A DNA stretch of 64,000 nucleotides from Pseudomonas fluvialis. Its GTDB lineage: Bacteria > Pseudomonadota > Gammaproteobacteria > Pseudomonadales > Pseudomonadaceae. The notes under the pieces were generated by a model, which was not told the DNA's origin, did not search any database, and was given only the letters and a program-made list of their open reading frames with translations. A program made the position numbers and the translations under genes. Of the stretch, positions 1 through 11,073 are shown one piece after another; position 1 is the first letter of the stretch, and every line of letters starts with the position of its first letter. The stretch covers positions 1-64,000 of the forward strand of contig NZ_JACHLL010000001.1 of assembly GCF_014207935.1 (NCBI RefSeq). Reading direction: 5' to 3'.

Positions 1-20
1 TCCCTGGATAAAACGCTTCA
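1..20 (-). CDS. Transposase, N-terminal fragment (partial at window edge)
   Basis: Only the first seven codons are visible (MKRFIQG), read leftward from an ATG at 20-18. A second in-frame ATG two codons earlier (26-24) is the alternative start. A GGGGA stretch lies just upstream and could serve as ribosome-binding site. The sequence resembles the N-terminus of IS1182-type transposases, which cut and join the ends of their own element. Nothing more can be said from so short a piece. Confidence 0.45.
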
Positions 21-90
21 TCGGCATTCCCCACTGATTTGAATCCATCAAATCACAGCAAGGTCGATGCCAGCGTTTTTACACAGCCTG
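1..90 (-). mobile_element. End of an insertion sequence (IS1182-like?), running off the left edge
   Basis: The minus strand from about position 90 to 1 reads as the outer end of an insertion sequence: a tip beginning near CAGGCTGTGTAAAAACG, about 70 bp of leader, then a start codon at 20 for a peptide beginning MKRFIQG. Transposases of the IS1182 group commonly begin with a closely similar MKRFI-x-G stretch (family knowledge). The exact tip is not proven, because the other end and any target duplication lie outside the window. A small dyad (GGCCG-actc-CGGCC, 91-104) sits between the presumed tip and recX and could be the recX terminator stem. The family assignment rests on seven residues and a plausible leader. 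Confidence 0.5.
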
Positions 91-111
91 GGCCGACTCC
101 GGCCATAAGAC

Positions 112-570
112 TCAGTCGTCGGCTCCGCGCAGCAGACGACTGATCTGCTCCCCGGAAAAGCCTCGGTAGGCGAGGAACCGCCCCTGCTGAGCGCGCGCCT
201 TGGCATCGGCGGGCAGCTCGCCGAACTTACGTTGCCAGACGCTGCGCAGCACAGCCATCCAGTCCACCTCCGCTTCATCCAACGCTGCCGCGATATCGGC
301 ACGCGGCAGCCCACGCTGCGCCAGTTCCTCACGGATGCGCTGCGGCCCGTAGCCAGCTCGTGCACGGCTACCGACAAAGGCTTCCAGGTAACGGGATTCG
401 TTGAGCAGGCCCTGCTCGGCCAGTCGGTCCAGAGCAGGACCGATCAGATCATCACTGGCACCCTGACGGCGCAGCTTGCGCTCCAGCTCTACCCGACCAT
501 GCTCACGTCGCGCGAGCAGGTCCATGGCGGCCCGGCGTACTGCAGCCGGGCTATCCAGCAAAGCGGGCAT
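112..570 (-). CDS. recX: RecX, regulatory protein of RecA
   Basis: RecX binds along the RecA filament and in most bacteria limits RecA recombinase and co-protease activity in the cytoplasm. The 152-residue product has the normal length, an all-helical composition of repeated three-helix units, and the family-typical segment with GYGPQRI followed by ELAQRG. It lies 10 bp downstream of recA on the same strand, the classic recA-recX arrangement, so it is probably made by read-through from the LexA-controlled recA promoter. The start at 570 (MPALLDSP) fits this spacing. An insertion sequence abuts its 3' side but the reading frame is intact. Confidence 0.95.
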   Translation of the reverse strand: MPALLDSPAAVRRAAMDLLARREHGRVELERKLRRQGASDDLIGPALDRLAEQGLLNESRYLEAFVGSRARAGYGPQRIREELAQRGLPRADIAAALDEAEVDWMAVLRSVWQRKFGELPADAKARAQQGRFLAYRGFSGEQISRLLRGADD

Positions 571-580
571 CGACTATCAC

Positions 581-1621
581 TCAGGCTTCGGCGTCGAGCT
601 CGGCCACCTCGGCATCGGCCTTGACCGGCCCGCTCGGCACCAGCAGTTTGTCGCGAATGATCTTCTCGATGGCGTTGCCGACTTCCGCGTTGTCTTCCAG
701 GTACTTGGCGGCATTGGCCTTGCCCTGACCGATCTTGTTGCCCTGGTAGCTGTACCAGGCACCGGACTTCTCCACCAGACCGAGTTGCACGCCGAGATCG
801 ATGATCTCGCCGGTGCGGTAGATACCCTTGCCGTACATGATCTGGAACTCGGCCTGGCGGAACGGTGGTGCCACCTTGTTCTTCACCACCTTGACACGGG
901 TTTCGCTGCCAACCACTTCCTCGCCGTCCTTCACCGCGCCGGTACGGCGGATATCCAGGCGCACCGAAGCGTAGAACTTGAGAGCGTTACCACCAGTGGT
1001 GGTTTCCGGGTTGCCGAACATCACGCCGATCTTCATACGGATCTGGTTGATGAAGATCACCAGGCAGTTGGCGTTCTTGATGTTGCCGGTGATCTTGCGC
1101 AGAGCCTGGCTCATCAGACGCGCCTGGAGACCGACGTGGGTGTCACCCATCTCGCCTTCGATTTCCGCCTTGGGCACCAGTGCCGCCACGGAGTCGACGA
1201 TGATCACGTCAACCGCGTTGGAACGTACCAGCATGTCGGTGATTTCCAGGGCCTGTTCGCCGGTATCCGGCTGCGAGACCAGCAGATCATCGACATTAAC
1301 GCCGAGCTTGCCGGCATAGTCCGGATCCAGGGCGTGTTCGGCGTCGACGAAGGCACAGGTGGCGCCCATCTTCTGCGCTTCGGCGATCACCGACAGGGTC
1401 AGCGTGGTCTTACCCGAGGATTCCGGACCGTAGATTTCGACGATACGGCCCTTGGGCAGGCCGCCGATACCCAGGGCGATATCCAGCCCAAGGGAACCGG
1501 TGGAGATGGACGGAATGGCCTGACGTTCATGGTCGCCCATGCGCATGACCGCACCCTTGCCGAACTGCTTCTCGATCTGGCCCAGGGCTGCAGCCAGTGC
1601 ACGCTTCTTGTTGTCGTCCAT
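581..1621 (-). CDS. recA: Recombinase RecA
   Basis: RecA forms ATP-dependent filaments on single-stranded DNA, drives homologous strand exchange and stimulates LexA self-cleavage. The 346-residue protein is full length and starts [13 protein letters not shown]. Walker A GPESSGKT is near residues 65-72, Walker B-like [12 protein letters not shown] near 140, and the DNA-binding loops and acidic C-terminus ([10 protein letters not shown]) are present. A LexA box lies 44 bp upstream of the start codon. recX follows and pncC precedes it on the same strand, the usual Pseudomonas order. Identity is not in doubt. Confidence 0.99.
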   Translation of the reverse strand: MDDNKKRALAAALGQIEKQFGKGAVMRMGDHERQAIPSISTGSLGLDIALGIGGLPKGRIVEIYGPESSGKTTLTLSVIAEAQKMGATCAFVDAEHALDPDYAGKLGVNVDDLLVSQPDTGEQALEITDMLVRSNAVDVIIVDSVAALVPKAEIEGEMGDTHVGLQARLMSQALRKITGNIKNANCLVIFINQIRMKIGVMFGNPETTTGGNALKFYASVRLDIRRTGAVKDGEEVVGSETRVKVVKNKVAPPFRQAEFQIMYGKGIYRTGEIIDLGVQLGLVEKSGAWYSYQGNKIGQGKANAAKYLEDNAEVGNAIEKIIRDKLLVPSGPVKADAEVAELDAEA

Positions 1622-1664
1622 TGCATCCTCTCGTGTTCAATTCGGCGTTCACGGCCGCCAATAC

Positions 1665-1680
1665 CTGTATATGTAGACAG
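1665..1680. promoter_or_regulatory. LexA (SOS) box of recA
   Basis: The 16-bp sequence CTGTATATGTAGACAG fits the gammaproteobacterial SOS consensus CTG-N10-CAG with an AT-rich centre. It sits in the pncC-recA gap, 44 bp before the recA start, where LexA would overlap the promoter. Function is inferred from the match and the position. Confidence 0.85.
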
Positions 1681-1707
1681 TAGTATTCCATATGGCAAGT
1701 CGGTCGC

Positions 1708-2208
1708 CTACCCCTGCAGCGGATTTTCTCCTGCCGCCAGTCGGAGCAGGCCACCCAGGGCCATGATCACGCTTTGCTTGCGCACCGCCAGGCGATCACC
1801 GCCGAACAGGTAACGCTGGCTGTAGCACTGTTCGCCATCGCCCCAGGCCAGCCAGACTGTGCCCACCGGTTTGTCCGCTGAGCCGCCAGCGGGACCGGCC
1901 ACGCCACTGACCGCCACGGCAAAGCGCGCACCGCTGTGTTGTTGGGCGCCGCGCACCATGGCCTCGACCACCTCTTGGCTGACTGCACCGACACGTTCGA
2001 ACAAGTCGGCCGGCACGCCCAGCTGGACGGTTTTCTGCCGATTGGAATAGGTGACATAGCCCGCCTCGAACCAGGCCGAACTGCCGGCAACCCGGGTAAT
2101 GGCCTCGGCGATACCGCCCCCCGTGCAGGATTCGGCGGTGCTGACCTGAGCCGAACAGGCCTGCAGTTGCGCGCCCAACTGGGCGGCCAGATGGCTGATC
2201 TGATCCAT
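1708..2208 (-). CDS. pncC: Nicotinamide-nucleotide amidohydrolase PncC (CinA C-terminal type)
   Basis: This 166-residue protein is a stand-alone CinA C-terminal domain. It deamidates nicotinamide mononucleotide to nicotinate mononucleotide in NAD salvage. The family signature is visible near the N-terminus ([10 protein letters not shown], about residues 24-33), followed by the conserved [10 protein letters not shown] segment (about 110-119) and the GTVWLAW strand. GGAG lies 6-7 bases before the ATG at 2208. It is upstream of recA on the same strand and divergent from mutS, as in other pseudomonads. The older name is CinA or YgaD; the competence role of full-length CinA does not apply to this short form. 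Confidence 0.92.
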   Translation of the reverse strand: MDQISHLAAQLGAQLQACSAQVSTAESCTGGGIAEAITRVAGSSAWFEAGYVTYSNRQKTVQLGVPADLFERVGAVSQEVVEAMVRGAQQHSGARFAVAVSGVAGPAGGSADKPVGTVWLAWGDGEQCYSQRYLFGGDRLAVRKQSVIMALGGLLRLAAGENPLQG

Positions 2209-2286
2209 ATGCTCTCCGGGGTTAAGGCGGCGTGGGCGATACCGTACACTAGGCGCCTTTTTGATTTAAGCCGGACAGCCAGAACC

Positions 2287-4854
2287 ATGAGTGACCTCTC
2301 CGCCCACACGCCAATGATGCAGCAGTACTGGAAGCTGAAGAACCAGCACCCGGACCAGCTGATGTTCTACCGCATGGGCGACTTCTACGAGATTTTCTAC
2401 GAGGATGCGAAGAAGGCTGCGGCGTTGCTCGACATCACCCTGACCGCGCGCGGCTCCTCGGCGGGCCAGCCCATTCCGATGTGCGGCATTCCGCACCACT
2501 CGGCCGAAGGCTACCTGGCCAGGCTGGTCAAACTGGGCGAGTCAGTGGTGATCTGCGAGCAGATCGGCGACCCGGCCACCAGCAAGGGCCCGGTGGAGCG
2601 TCAGGTGGTGCGCATCATCACCCCCGGCACCATCAGCGACGAGGCGCTGCTCGACGAGCGCCGCGACAACCTGCTGGCCGCCGTGCTGGGCGACGAGCGC
2701 ATGTTCGGCCTGGCCACCCTGGACATCACCAGCGGTCGCTTCACCGTGCAGGAACTCAAGGGCTGGGAAAACCTGCTGGCCGAGCTAGAGCGTCTGAGCC
2801 CGGCCGAACTGCTGATCCCCGATGACTGGCCGCAGGGCTTGCCAGTGGACAAGCGCCGTGGCACCCGCCGCCGCGCGCCGTGGGACTTCGACCGTGACAC
2901 GGCACGCAAGAGCCTGTGTCAGCAGTTCGCCACCCAGGACCTGAAAGGCTTCGGCTGCGAGAACCTGACCCTGGCCATCGGCGCCGCCGGCTGCCTGCTC
3001 GGCTATGCCAAGGAAACCCAGCGTACCGCCCTGCCGCACCTGCGCAGCCTGCGCCACGAGCGCCTGGACGATACGGTGATTCTCGACGGTGCCAGCCGGC
3101 GCAACCTGGAGCTGGACACCAACCTCGCCGGTGGCCGCGACAACACCCTTCAATCAGTAGTCGACCGCTGCCAGACCGCCATGGGCTCGCGCCTGCTGAC
3201 CCGCTGGCTGAACCGCCCGTTGCGTGATCGCGCGGTGCTGGAAGGCCGCCAGGACTCCATCGCCTGCCTGCTCGACCGCTACCAGTTCGAGCTGATCCAG
3301 CCGCAGCTCAAGGACATCGGCGACATCGAACGCATCCTCGCCCGCATCGGCTTGCGCAATGCTCGCCCACGCGACCTGGCGCGCCTGCGCGATGCCCTGG
3401 CCGCCCTGCCGCAACTGCAGGACGGCATGGCCAAGCTGGATGTGCCGCACCTAGCGGAACTGGCGGTGAACATCCGCACCTACCCGGAGCTGGCCGACCT
3501 GTTGGCCCGCGCCATCATCGACAACCCACCGGCGGTGATCCGTGACGGCGGCGTGCTGAAGACCGGCTACGACGCCGAGCTGGACGAACTGCAATCGCTC
3601 AGCGAGAACGCCGGCCAGTACCTGATGGACCTGGAAGTGCGCGAGAAGGCCCGCACCGGCCTGGCCAACCTCAAGGTCGGCTACAACCGCGTGCATGGCT
3701 ACTTCATCGAACTGCCGAGCAAGCAGGCCGAATCAGCGCCGGCCGATTACATCCGCCGCCAGACCCTGAAAGGTGCCGAGCGTTTCATTACCCCGGAGCT
3801 CAAGGAGTTCGAGGACAAGGCCCTGTCGGCCAAGAGCCGCGCCCTGGCCCGCGAGAAGCTGCTGTACGACGAACTGTTGGAACGCCTGATTGGTCATCTG
3901 GCGCCGCTGCAGGATACCGCCGCCGCCCTGGCCGAGCTGGACGTGCTGAGCAACCTGGCTGAACGGGCGCTGAACCTCGACCTCAACCGCCCGCGCTTCG
4001 TCGAAGAGCCGTGCATGCGCATCAGCCAGGGCCGCCACCCGGTAGTCGAGCAGGTGCTGGACACGCCGTTCGTGGCCAACGACCTCGGCCTGGATGACAA
4101 CACGCGCATGCTGATCATCACCGGCCCGAACATGGGCGGTAAATCGACCTACATGCGCCAGACAGCACTGATCGTACTGCTCGCCCATATCGGCAGCTTC
4201 GTCCCGGCGGCCAGTTGCGAGCTGTCGCTGGTCGATCGCATCTTCACCCGCATCGGTTCCAGTGACGATCTGGCAGGCGGCCGCTCGACCTTCATGGTCG
4301 AGATGAGCGAAACCGCCAACATCCTGCACAACGCCAGCGAGCGCAGCCTGGTGCTGATGGACGAGGTCGGCCGCGGCACCAGCACCTTCGACGGTCTGTC
4401 ACTGGCCTGGTCGGCCGCCGAACAGCTGGCCAGCCTGCGCGCCTGGACGCTGTTTGCCACCCACTACTTCGAGCTAACCGTACTGCCGGAAAGCCAGCCG
4501 GTGGTGGCCAACGTGCACCTCAACGCCACCGAGCACAACGAGCGCATCGTCTTCCTCCACCACGTGTTGCCGGGACCTGCCAGCCAGAGCTACGGTCTGG
4601 CGGTGGCACAGCTGGCCGGCGTGCCGGCCCCGGTGATTGCCCGCGCCCGCGAGCACCTGGCGCGCCTGGAAACCACCAGCCTGCCCCACGAAGCGCCGCA
4701 CAGCGTGGCCGGCCAGGCGGCCGCGCCACTGCAGAACGATCTGTTCGCCAGCCTGCCGCACCCAGTGATCGAGGAATTACAACGCATCAGCCCGGATGAT
4801 CTGACTCCCCGTCAGGCCCTGGAACTGTTATATGCATGGAAGACGCGCATCTAA
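2287..4854 (+). CDS. mutS: DNA mismatch repair protein MutS
   Basis: MutS recognises mismatches and small loops and, with ATP, recruits MutL. The product from ATG 2287 ([10 protein letters not shown]) has 855 residues, the usual length. The mismatch-wedging FYE motif is at residues 33-35 within MGDFYEIF. The ATPase core has Walker [10 protein letters not shown] near 613-621, Walker B with [12 protein letters not shown] near 690, and the [13 protein letters not shown] segment. The frame stays open upstream of 2287 across the pncC antisense, but family length and the conserved N-terminus fix this start. It is divergent from pncC and followed by fdxA. Confidence 0.98.
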   Translation: MSDLSAHTPMMQQYWKLKNQHPDQLMFYRMGDFYEIFYEDAKKAAALLDITLTARGSSAGQPIPMCGIPHHSAEGYLARLVKLGESVVICEQIGDPATSKGPVERQVVRIITPGTISDEALLDERRDNLLAAVLGDERMFGLATLDITSGRFTVQELKGWENLLAELERLSPAELLIPDDWPQGLPVDKRRGTRRRAPWDFDRDTARKSLCQQFATQDLKGFGCENLTLAIGAAGCLLGYAKETQRTALPHLRSLRHERLDDTVILDGASRRNLELDTNLAGGRDNTLQSVVDRCQTAMGSRLLTRWLNRPLRDRAVLEGRQDSIACLLDRYQFELIQPQLKDIGDIERILARIGLRNARPRDLARLRDALAALPQLQDGMAKLDVPHLAELAVNIRTYPELADLLARAIIDNPPAVIRDGGVLKTGYDAELDELQSLSENAGQYLMDLEVREKARTGLANLKVGYNRVHGYFIELPSKQAESAPADYIRRQTLKGAERFITPELKEFEDKALSAKSRALAREKLLYDELLERLIGHLAPLQDTAAALAELDVLSNLAERALNLDLNRPRFVEEPCMRISQGRHPVVEQVLDTPFVANDLGLDDNTRMLIITGPNMGGKSTYMRQTALIVLLAHIGSFVPAASCELSLVDRIFTRIGSSDDLAGGRSTFMVEMSETANILHNASERSLVLMDEVGRGTSTFDGLSLAWSAAEQLASLRAWTLFATHYFELTVLPESQPVVANVHLNATEHNERIVFLHHVLPGPASQSYGLAVAQLAGVPAPVIARAREHLARLETTSLPHEAPHSVAGQAAAPLQNDLFASLPHPVIEELQRISPDDLTPRQALELLYAWKTRI

Positions 4855-4988
4855 CGCCCGCGCGCTCAAGCTGTTAGAATCGCGCGCATTTTTACGACTG
4901 CCCGGTTTACAGCCTGAGCCGCGGCCATAACTTTGCGCCTGAGCGTTGCTCGCAGAAGCCGCCAGGCCGCCGCCCGAGGAGATATCCC

Positions 4989-5312
4989 ATGACCTTCGTC
5001 GTTACCGATAACTGCGTTAAGTGCAAATACACCGACTGCGTTGAAGTCTGCCCGGTGGACTGCTTCTACGAAGGCCCGAACTTCCTGGTCATCCACCCGG
5101 ACGAGTGCATCGACTGCGCCCTCTGTGAGCCTGAGTGCCCGGCCCAGGCGATCTTCTCCGAAGACGAGGTGCCGGAAGACCAGCAGGAATACATCGAGCT
5201 GAACCGTGACCTGGCCGAAGTCTGGCCGAACATCACCGAAAAGAAAGAGTCGCTACCGGACGCCGAGGAGTGGGATGGCGTCAAGGACAAGCTGCAATAC
5301 CTGGAGCGCTAA
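4989..5312 (+). CDS. fdxA: 7Fe-8S ferredoxin FdxA
   Basis: A 107-residue ferredoxin carrying one 3Fe-4S and one 4Fe-4S cluster, acting as a low-potential electron carrier in the cytoplasm. Cysteines at 9, 17 and 50 fit the 3Fe-4S site; those at 21, 40, 43 and 46 fit the 4Fe-4S site (C-I-D-C-A-L-C at 40-46), with further cysteines at 12 and 25. The extended acidic C-terminus ([11 protein letters not shown]) is typical of the Azotobacter FdI type. A GAGGAGA ribosome-binding site precedes ATG 4989. A possible -10 (TTAGAAT) lies near 4873. A strong terminator follows at 5331. Confidence 0.95.
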   Translation: MTFVVTDNCVKCKYTDCVEVCPVDCFYEGPNFLVIHPDECIDCALCEPECPAQAIFSEDEVPEDQQEYIELNRDLAEVWPNITEKKESLPDAEEWDGVKDKLQYLER

Positions 5313-5330
5313 GCACTCCTTGCCAAAACA

Positions 5331-5356
5331 AAAAGGCCCGCAGATGCGGGCCTTTT
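5331..5356 (+). terminator. Rho-independent terminator of fdxA
   Basis: An 11-bp perfect stem AAAAGGCCCGC / GCGGGCCTTTT with an AGAT loop, 18 bp after the fdxA stop. The A-run and T-run make it usable in both directions, so it also isolates the convergent rsmZ locus. Confidence 0.88.
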
Positions 5357-5381
5357 GCTGTGCGGATACTTTTCGCCAGAC

Positions 5382-5408
5382 AAAAAAAGGGGCGGGGATT
5401 GCCCGCCC
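5382..5408 (-). terminator. Rho-independent terminator of rsmZ
   Basis: On the minus strand GGGCGGG, a five-base loop and CCCGCCC are followed by C and seven T. It ends the RsmZ transcript and faces the fdxA terminator. Confidence 0.88.
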
Positions 5409-5516
5409 ACTTTTTGTCCCTAGTCCCTTTGTATCCCACTCATCATCCTGATGCAGCGCTTCATGCGCCTAATCCCTTACCTGCCGTCCTGGCAGACTGT
5501 GTTCGTCCTGAACACG
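5382..5516 (-). ncRNA. rsmZ: RsmZ-type small RNA (CsrA/RsmA/RsmE sponge)
   Basis: Read on the minus strand, about 135 nt carry seven GGA motifs. Two sit in loops of perfect short hairpins (TGTTC-AGGAC-GAACA at 5514-5500 and CTGCC-AGGA-CGGCAG just after), one in a CATC-AGGA-TGATG hairpin, and four GGGA motifs lie in linker positions. A further hairpin GCGC-ATGAA-GCGC has lost the canonical GGA. It ends in a strong GC stem plus T7. This is the architecture of GacA-controlled RsmX/Y/Z RNAs, which titrate RsmA/RsmE proteins and relieve translational repression. Location beside fdxA identifies RsmZ. The 5' end is inferred from a TAGTAT -10 at 5523-5528. Confidence 0.9.
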
Positions 5517-5522
5517 ATTTGA

Positions 5523-5549
5523 ATACTAGCGCCGCCAGCGGCTCCAGCA
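5523..5549 (-). promoter_or_regulatory. Core promoter of rsmZ
   Basis: Minus-strand -10 TAGTAT (5528-5523) lies 7-8 bases before the inferred RNA start. A weak -35 candidate (TTGCTG or CTTGCT) is 16-17 bp upstream. A weak -35 is expected for a promoter that needs GacA activation. Start site not proven. Confidence 0.55.
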
Positions 5550-5689
5550 AGCCCATGGAAATCACCACAGGGCTTACCAAGCAAAACCGCGACAAAAGAT
5601 TAAATCCTTTAAAAACAGTCGGATAGCATTTAAACACAGAAGAAAAAAACCCTTTTCCGGCAGTGCTTTCCGCCCATCTCCGACAGCAA

Positions 5690-5707
5690 TGTAAGCCACG
5701 GCTTACA
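5690..5707. promoter_or_regulatory. GacA upstream activating sequence (UAS) of rsmZ
   Basis: TGTAAGCCACGGCTTACA is a perfect 18-bp dyad matching the GacA UAS consensus TGTAAG-N6-CTTACA. It lies about 175 bp upstream of the inferred rsmZ start, the distance known for rsmX/Y/Z genes. It is only 20 bp beyond the aapP stop codon. Confidence 0.9.
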
Positions 5708-5727
5708 CACACTGCAGCACTTGTCCC

Positions 5728-6492
5728 TCAGTGCAGAATCTGACCAAGAAACAGCTTGGTCCGCTCGTTCTGCGGGTTATCGAAGAATGCCTGGGGCGGC
5801 GCCTGCTCGACGATCTCGCCGCGGTCCATGAAGATCACCCGATCAGCGACAGTGCGGGCAAAGCCCATCTCGTGGGTCACGCAGAGCATGGTCATGCCGC
5901 TCTCGGCGAGTTGAATCATGGTATCCAGCACTTCCTTGACCATCTCCGGGTCGAGAGCCGAAGTTGGCTCGTCGAACAACATGATCTTCGGCTTCATGCA
6001 CAACGCCCGGGCAATGGCAACCCGCTGTTGCTGGCCACCGGAGAGTTGCCCCGGGTACTTGTCCGCCTGCTCGGGAATGCGCACCCGCTCCAGATAGAGC
6101 ATGGCGATCTCCTCGGCCTCGCGCCTGGGTAACTTGCGTACCCACATCGGTGCCAGGGTGCAGTTCTGCAATACGGTGAGGTGCGGGAACAGGTTGAAGT
6201 GCTGGAACACCATGCCGACCTCGCGGCGGACCGTCTCGATCTGCTTGAGATCACGGGTCAGCTCGATGCCATCGACGACGATACGCCCCTGCTGGTGCTC
6301 CTCCAGGCGGTTGATGCAGCGAATGGTGGTGGACTTGCCCGAGCCGGAAGGCCCGCAGAGGACGATGCGCTCACCGGTCTGCACACTCAGGTTGATGTCC
6401 TTGAGCACGTGGAACTGTCCGTACCACTTGTTCACGCCCTGCAACTGGATGATCGCCGAACCTTCGCTCGCGCTCTGCTCGTGTGCCTTCAT
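5728..6492 (-). CDS. aapP: Amino-acid ABC transporter ATP-binding protein AapP
   Basis: ATPase subunit of a polar amino-acid importer (general L-amino acid or glutamate/aspartate type). The 254 residues contain Walker A GPSGSGKS (47-54), Q-loop in MVFQHFNLF (about 94-102), signature LSGGQ (150-154) and Walker B MLFDE (171-175), then the H-loop in CVTHEMGFA. It is the last gene of aapJQMP, 11 bp after aapM. The hydrophilic N-terminal extension before IIQLQGV is typical of AapP. A dyad straddles its stop codon. Confidence 0.93.
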   Translation of the reverse strand: MKAHEQSASEGSAIIQLQGVNKWYGQFHVLKDINLSVQTGERIVLCGPSGSGKSTTIRCINRLEEHQQGRIVVDGIELTRDLKQIETVRREVGMVFQHFNLFPHLTVLQNCTLAPMWVRKLPRREAEEIAMLYLERVRIPEQADKYPGQLSGGQQQRVAIARALCMKPKIMLFDEPTSALDPEMVKEVLDTMIQLAESGMTMLCVTHEMGFARTVADRVIFMDRGEIVEQAPPQAFFDNPQNERTKLFLGQILH

Positions 6493-6503
6493 GCCATCAA
6501 CTC

Positions 6504-7601
6504 CTAATGCTTGTGACCGGTATCGAGCTGACGCTCCAGGCGCAGCGAATAACGCGACATGGCGAAACAGAACAGCCAGTACACCAGTGCGGCAAACACA
6601 TAGCCTTCGGTGGACATGCCCAGCCAGGCCGGGTCATTGGTCGCGCGCTTGATGCTGTTGAGGAAGTCGAACAGGCCAATGATGATCACCAGGCTGGTGT
6701 CCTTGAACAGGGCGATGAAGGTGTTGACGATGCCTGGGATCACCAGTTTCAGTGCCTGCGGCAGTATCACCAGCCCCATGCTGCGCCAGTAACCGAGGCC
6801 CATCGCGGCGGCGGCCTCATACTGCCCCTTGGGTATGGCCTGCAGACCGCCACGGACCACCTCGGCGACGTAAGCCGCCTCGAAGAAGATCACCATGACC
6901 AGAGCCCGCAGCAGTTTGTCGAGATTCATGCCCTCAGGCAGGAACAGCGGCAGCATCACCGAGGACATGAACAGCACGGTAATCAGCGGAACGCCGCGCC
7001 AGAACTCGATGAAGGTCACGCACAACACCCGGATCGCTGGCAGGTCGGAGCGCCGCCCCAGCGCCAGCAGAATGCCCAGTGGCAATGCCCCGGCGATGCC
7101 GACCGCGGCAATTACCACCGTCAGCATCAGACCGCCCCACTGACTGGTCTCCACCGTTACCAGGCTGAAGAAACCGCCGTGCAGCAGCCAGAAGGCCAGC
7201 AATGGATACGCCAGTAGGAAGCCCAGACCATAGATCGGCTTGCGCGGCATGAGCGGCATGAACAGCGGTGCAGCGCCAATCACCGCCAACCATACCGTCA
7301 GGTTGACCCGCCAGCGCAGCTCGGCCGGGTAGAAGCCATACATGAACTGGGTGAAGCGCTCACGCACGAAGACCCAGCAGGCGCCCTCCCCGCTGCAGTC
7401 GCTACGTTGACTGCCACTGAAGTCGGCCTGCAGCAGGGTCCAGTCGAGCAGTGGCGGCACAATCAGCCACAGCAGATAGCCAGCCAGCAACGTCAGCAGG
7501 GTATTGCCGACACTGGAGAACAGATTGCCGCGCAGCCAGCCCAGCACACCGACCTCCAGAGCAGGCGGCGGCAGGCTGGGGCGAAACACATGTTTGTCCA
7601 T
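6504..7601 (-). CDS. aapM: Amino-acid ABC transporter permease AapM
   Basis: Inner-membrane permease of the His/Glu/Gln type, 365 residues. An N-terminal helix (about 30-52), a periplasmic loop containing [15 protein letters not shown], then a core of hydrophobic helices. The EAA-type loop is recognisable as [22 protein letters not shown] (split here by the line of helices around residue 240), which docks the ATPase. The large N-terminal extension separates AapM/AapQ from shorter permeases such as HisM. aapQ ends 2 bp before its start, so the two are translated together. Confidence 0.93.
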   Translation of the reverse strand: MDKHVFRPSLPPPALEVGVLGWLRGNLFSSVGNTLLTLLAGYLLWLIVPPLLDWTLLQADFSGSQRSDCSGEGACWVFVRERFTQFMYGFYPAELRWRVNLTVWLAVIGAAPLFMPLMPRKPIYGLGFLLAYPLLAFWLLHGGFFSLVTVETSQWGGLMLTVVIAAVGIAGALPLGILLALGRRSDLPAIRVLCVTFIEFWRGVPLITVLFMSSVMLPLFLPEGMNLDKLLRALVMVIFFEAAYVAEVVRGGLQAIPKGQYEAAAAMGLGYWRSMGLVILPQALKLVIPGIVNTFIALFKDTSLVIIIGLFDFLNSIKRATNDPAWLGMSTEGYVFAALVYWLFCFAMSRYSLRLERQLDTGHKH

Positions 7602-7603
7602 GC

Positions 7604-8788
7604 TTAACGCTCCACCAGCGCAATGCGCTTGTTGTAGAGGTTCATCAGCAGGGAAATGCTGATGCTGATGGCCAGGTAAACACTCATGGTGATGGCCATG
7701 GTTTCGATGGCCTGCCCGGTCTGGTTGAGCACAGTGCCGGCAAACAGCGAGACCATGTCCGGATAACCGATGCCAGCAGCCAGCGAGGAGTTCTTGGTCA
7801 GGTTTAGGTACTGGCTGGTCAGTGGCGGGATGATCACCCGCAGCGCCTGCGGGATGATCACCAGGCGTAAGGTCTGTTGCGGACGCAGGCCCAGCGAACG
7901 CGCTGCCTCAGTCTGCCCATGGCTGACCGACTGGATGCCCGAGCGCACCGTTTCGGCAATGAATGCCGCCGTGTAGATGGTCAGCGCCAGGGTCAAGGCC
8001 ACCAGCTCCGGAATCACCACCCAGCCGCCGCGAAAGTTGAAGCCGCTCAGCGTCGGCACACTCCAGGTAAAGGGGCTACCCAGAGCCCATGCCGTCAACA
8101 GCGGCACAGCCAGCAGCAGGCCCACGCCGAGCGGGCGCCACCAACCGCTGTCGCCGCTCAACTCCTGCTGCACCGAGGCCCTGCGCCAGCAAACGATGCA
8201 CGCCACCAGTGCCAGCAGGAAAGCTACCAGCACGGGCATGAAGCCCTCGCTCAACGAGGGTGCTGGCATATACAAACCGCGGTTATTGACGAAAAACAGC
8301 TCGCCCAGCGCCAGGCTCTGCTTCGGGCCGGGCAGCGGCTGGAGAATGGCGAAGTACCAGAAGAAGATCTGCAGCAACGGCGGGATATTGCGGAACACCT
8401 CGATGTAAACCGTCGCTATCTGCCGCAGCAGCCAGTTCGGCGACAGGCGCGCCATGCCAACAACAAAGCCCAGCACGGTAGCCAGGGCGATACCGATCAA
8501 CGACACCAGCAGGGTGTTGAGCACGCCGATGACGAAGACCCGTGCGTAGCTGTCGCTTTCGCGGTAGTCGATCAGGTGCTGGGAAATACCGAAGCCGGCA
8601 CTGTTATCGAGAAAACCAAAACCAGAAAGGATGCCGCGATGGGCCAGGTTGGTCTGGGTGTTGTGAAAGAGGAACCAGCCACAGGCAACGACAAAGATCA
8701 CCGCCAGAACCTGGAACAGCCAGGCACGTACCTGCGGATCGGTCAGCCAGGATGGCTTGGGCTGTGGCTCGGGAACGGAACTACGCAT
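7604..8788 (-). CDS. aapQ: Amino-acid ABC transporter permease AapQ
   Basis: Second permease of the aap importer, 394 residues from ATG 8788; GAGG five bases upstream favours this over the GTG two codons earlier. It has an N-terminal transmembrane segment (about 22-43), a helix around 85-110, a long variable loop and the C-terminal permease core with the EAA loop near SGIQSVSHGQTEAARS. It forms a heterodimer with AapM. Two stable hairpins separate it from aapJ upstream, probably lowering its expression relative to the binding protein. Confidence 0.93.
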   Translation of the reverse strand: MRSSVPEPQPKPSWLTDPQVRAWLFQVLAVIFVVACGWFLFHNTQTNLAHRGILSGFGFLDNSAGFGISQHLIDYRESDSYARVFVIGVLNTLLVSLIGIALATVLGFVVGMARLSPNWLLRQIATVYIEVFRNIPPLLQIFFWYFAILQPLPGPKQSLALGELFFVNNRGLYMPAPSLSEGFMPVLVAFLLALVACIVCWRRASVQQELSGDSGWWRPLGVGLLLAVPLLTAWALGSPFTWSVPTLSGFNFRGGWVVIPELVALTLALTIYTAAFIAETVRSGIQSVSHGQTEAARSLGLRPQQTLRLVIIPQALRVIIPPLTSQYLNLTKNSSLAAGIGYPDMVSLFAGTVLNQTGQAIETMAITMSVYLAISISISLLMNLYNKRIALVER

Positions 8789-8803
8789 GCACACCTCGAC
8801 TCA

Positions 8804-8871
8804 GCCCATCGTCCCGTGTCGGGCACGGGACGATGGGCCACAGGGGTCGCCAAGACCGGAGCAAGCTCCGG
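8804..8871 (-). promoter_or_regulatory. Two tandem hairpins between aapJ and aapQ
   Basis: Downstream of the aapJ stop the transcript can form CCGGAGC-tt-GCTCCGG (8871-8856) and then a perfect 15-bp stem (arms 8824-8838 and 8804-8818) with a 5-base loop. No T-run follows the long stem. Such intercistronic hairpins usually protect the upstream mRNA and damp downstream expression, giving excess binding protein over permeases. The role is inferred; the pairing is seen directly. Confidence 0.75.
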
Positions 8872-8879
8872 CCCGAGGA

Positions 8880-10917
<2,038 letters not shown>

Positions 10918-11073
10918 ATTCGCACGACAGACAGGGATTAAGCCGTTGGTCGGAGAACCCGGCAGTGACATTGCCAAGTCATAGTGCTGAACAATACTCA
11001 CCGCTTGGCGTGCAAATAACCAACACGGAGTGTTGATCGTGCCCAGCTTCAGCTCCGCCGAGCGAACGTGCCC

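Noticed and set aside
476..1813. 445-codon open frame on the plus strand
   Set aside because: Antisense to recA; no RBS and no family.
1936..2286. N-terminal extension of MutS
   Set aside because: In frame, but antisense to pncC and not part of the family; the conserved N-terminus begins at 2287.
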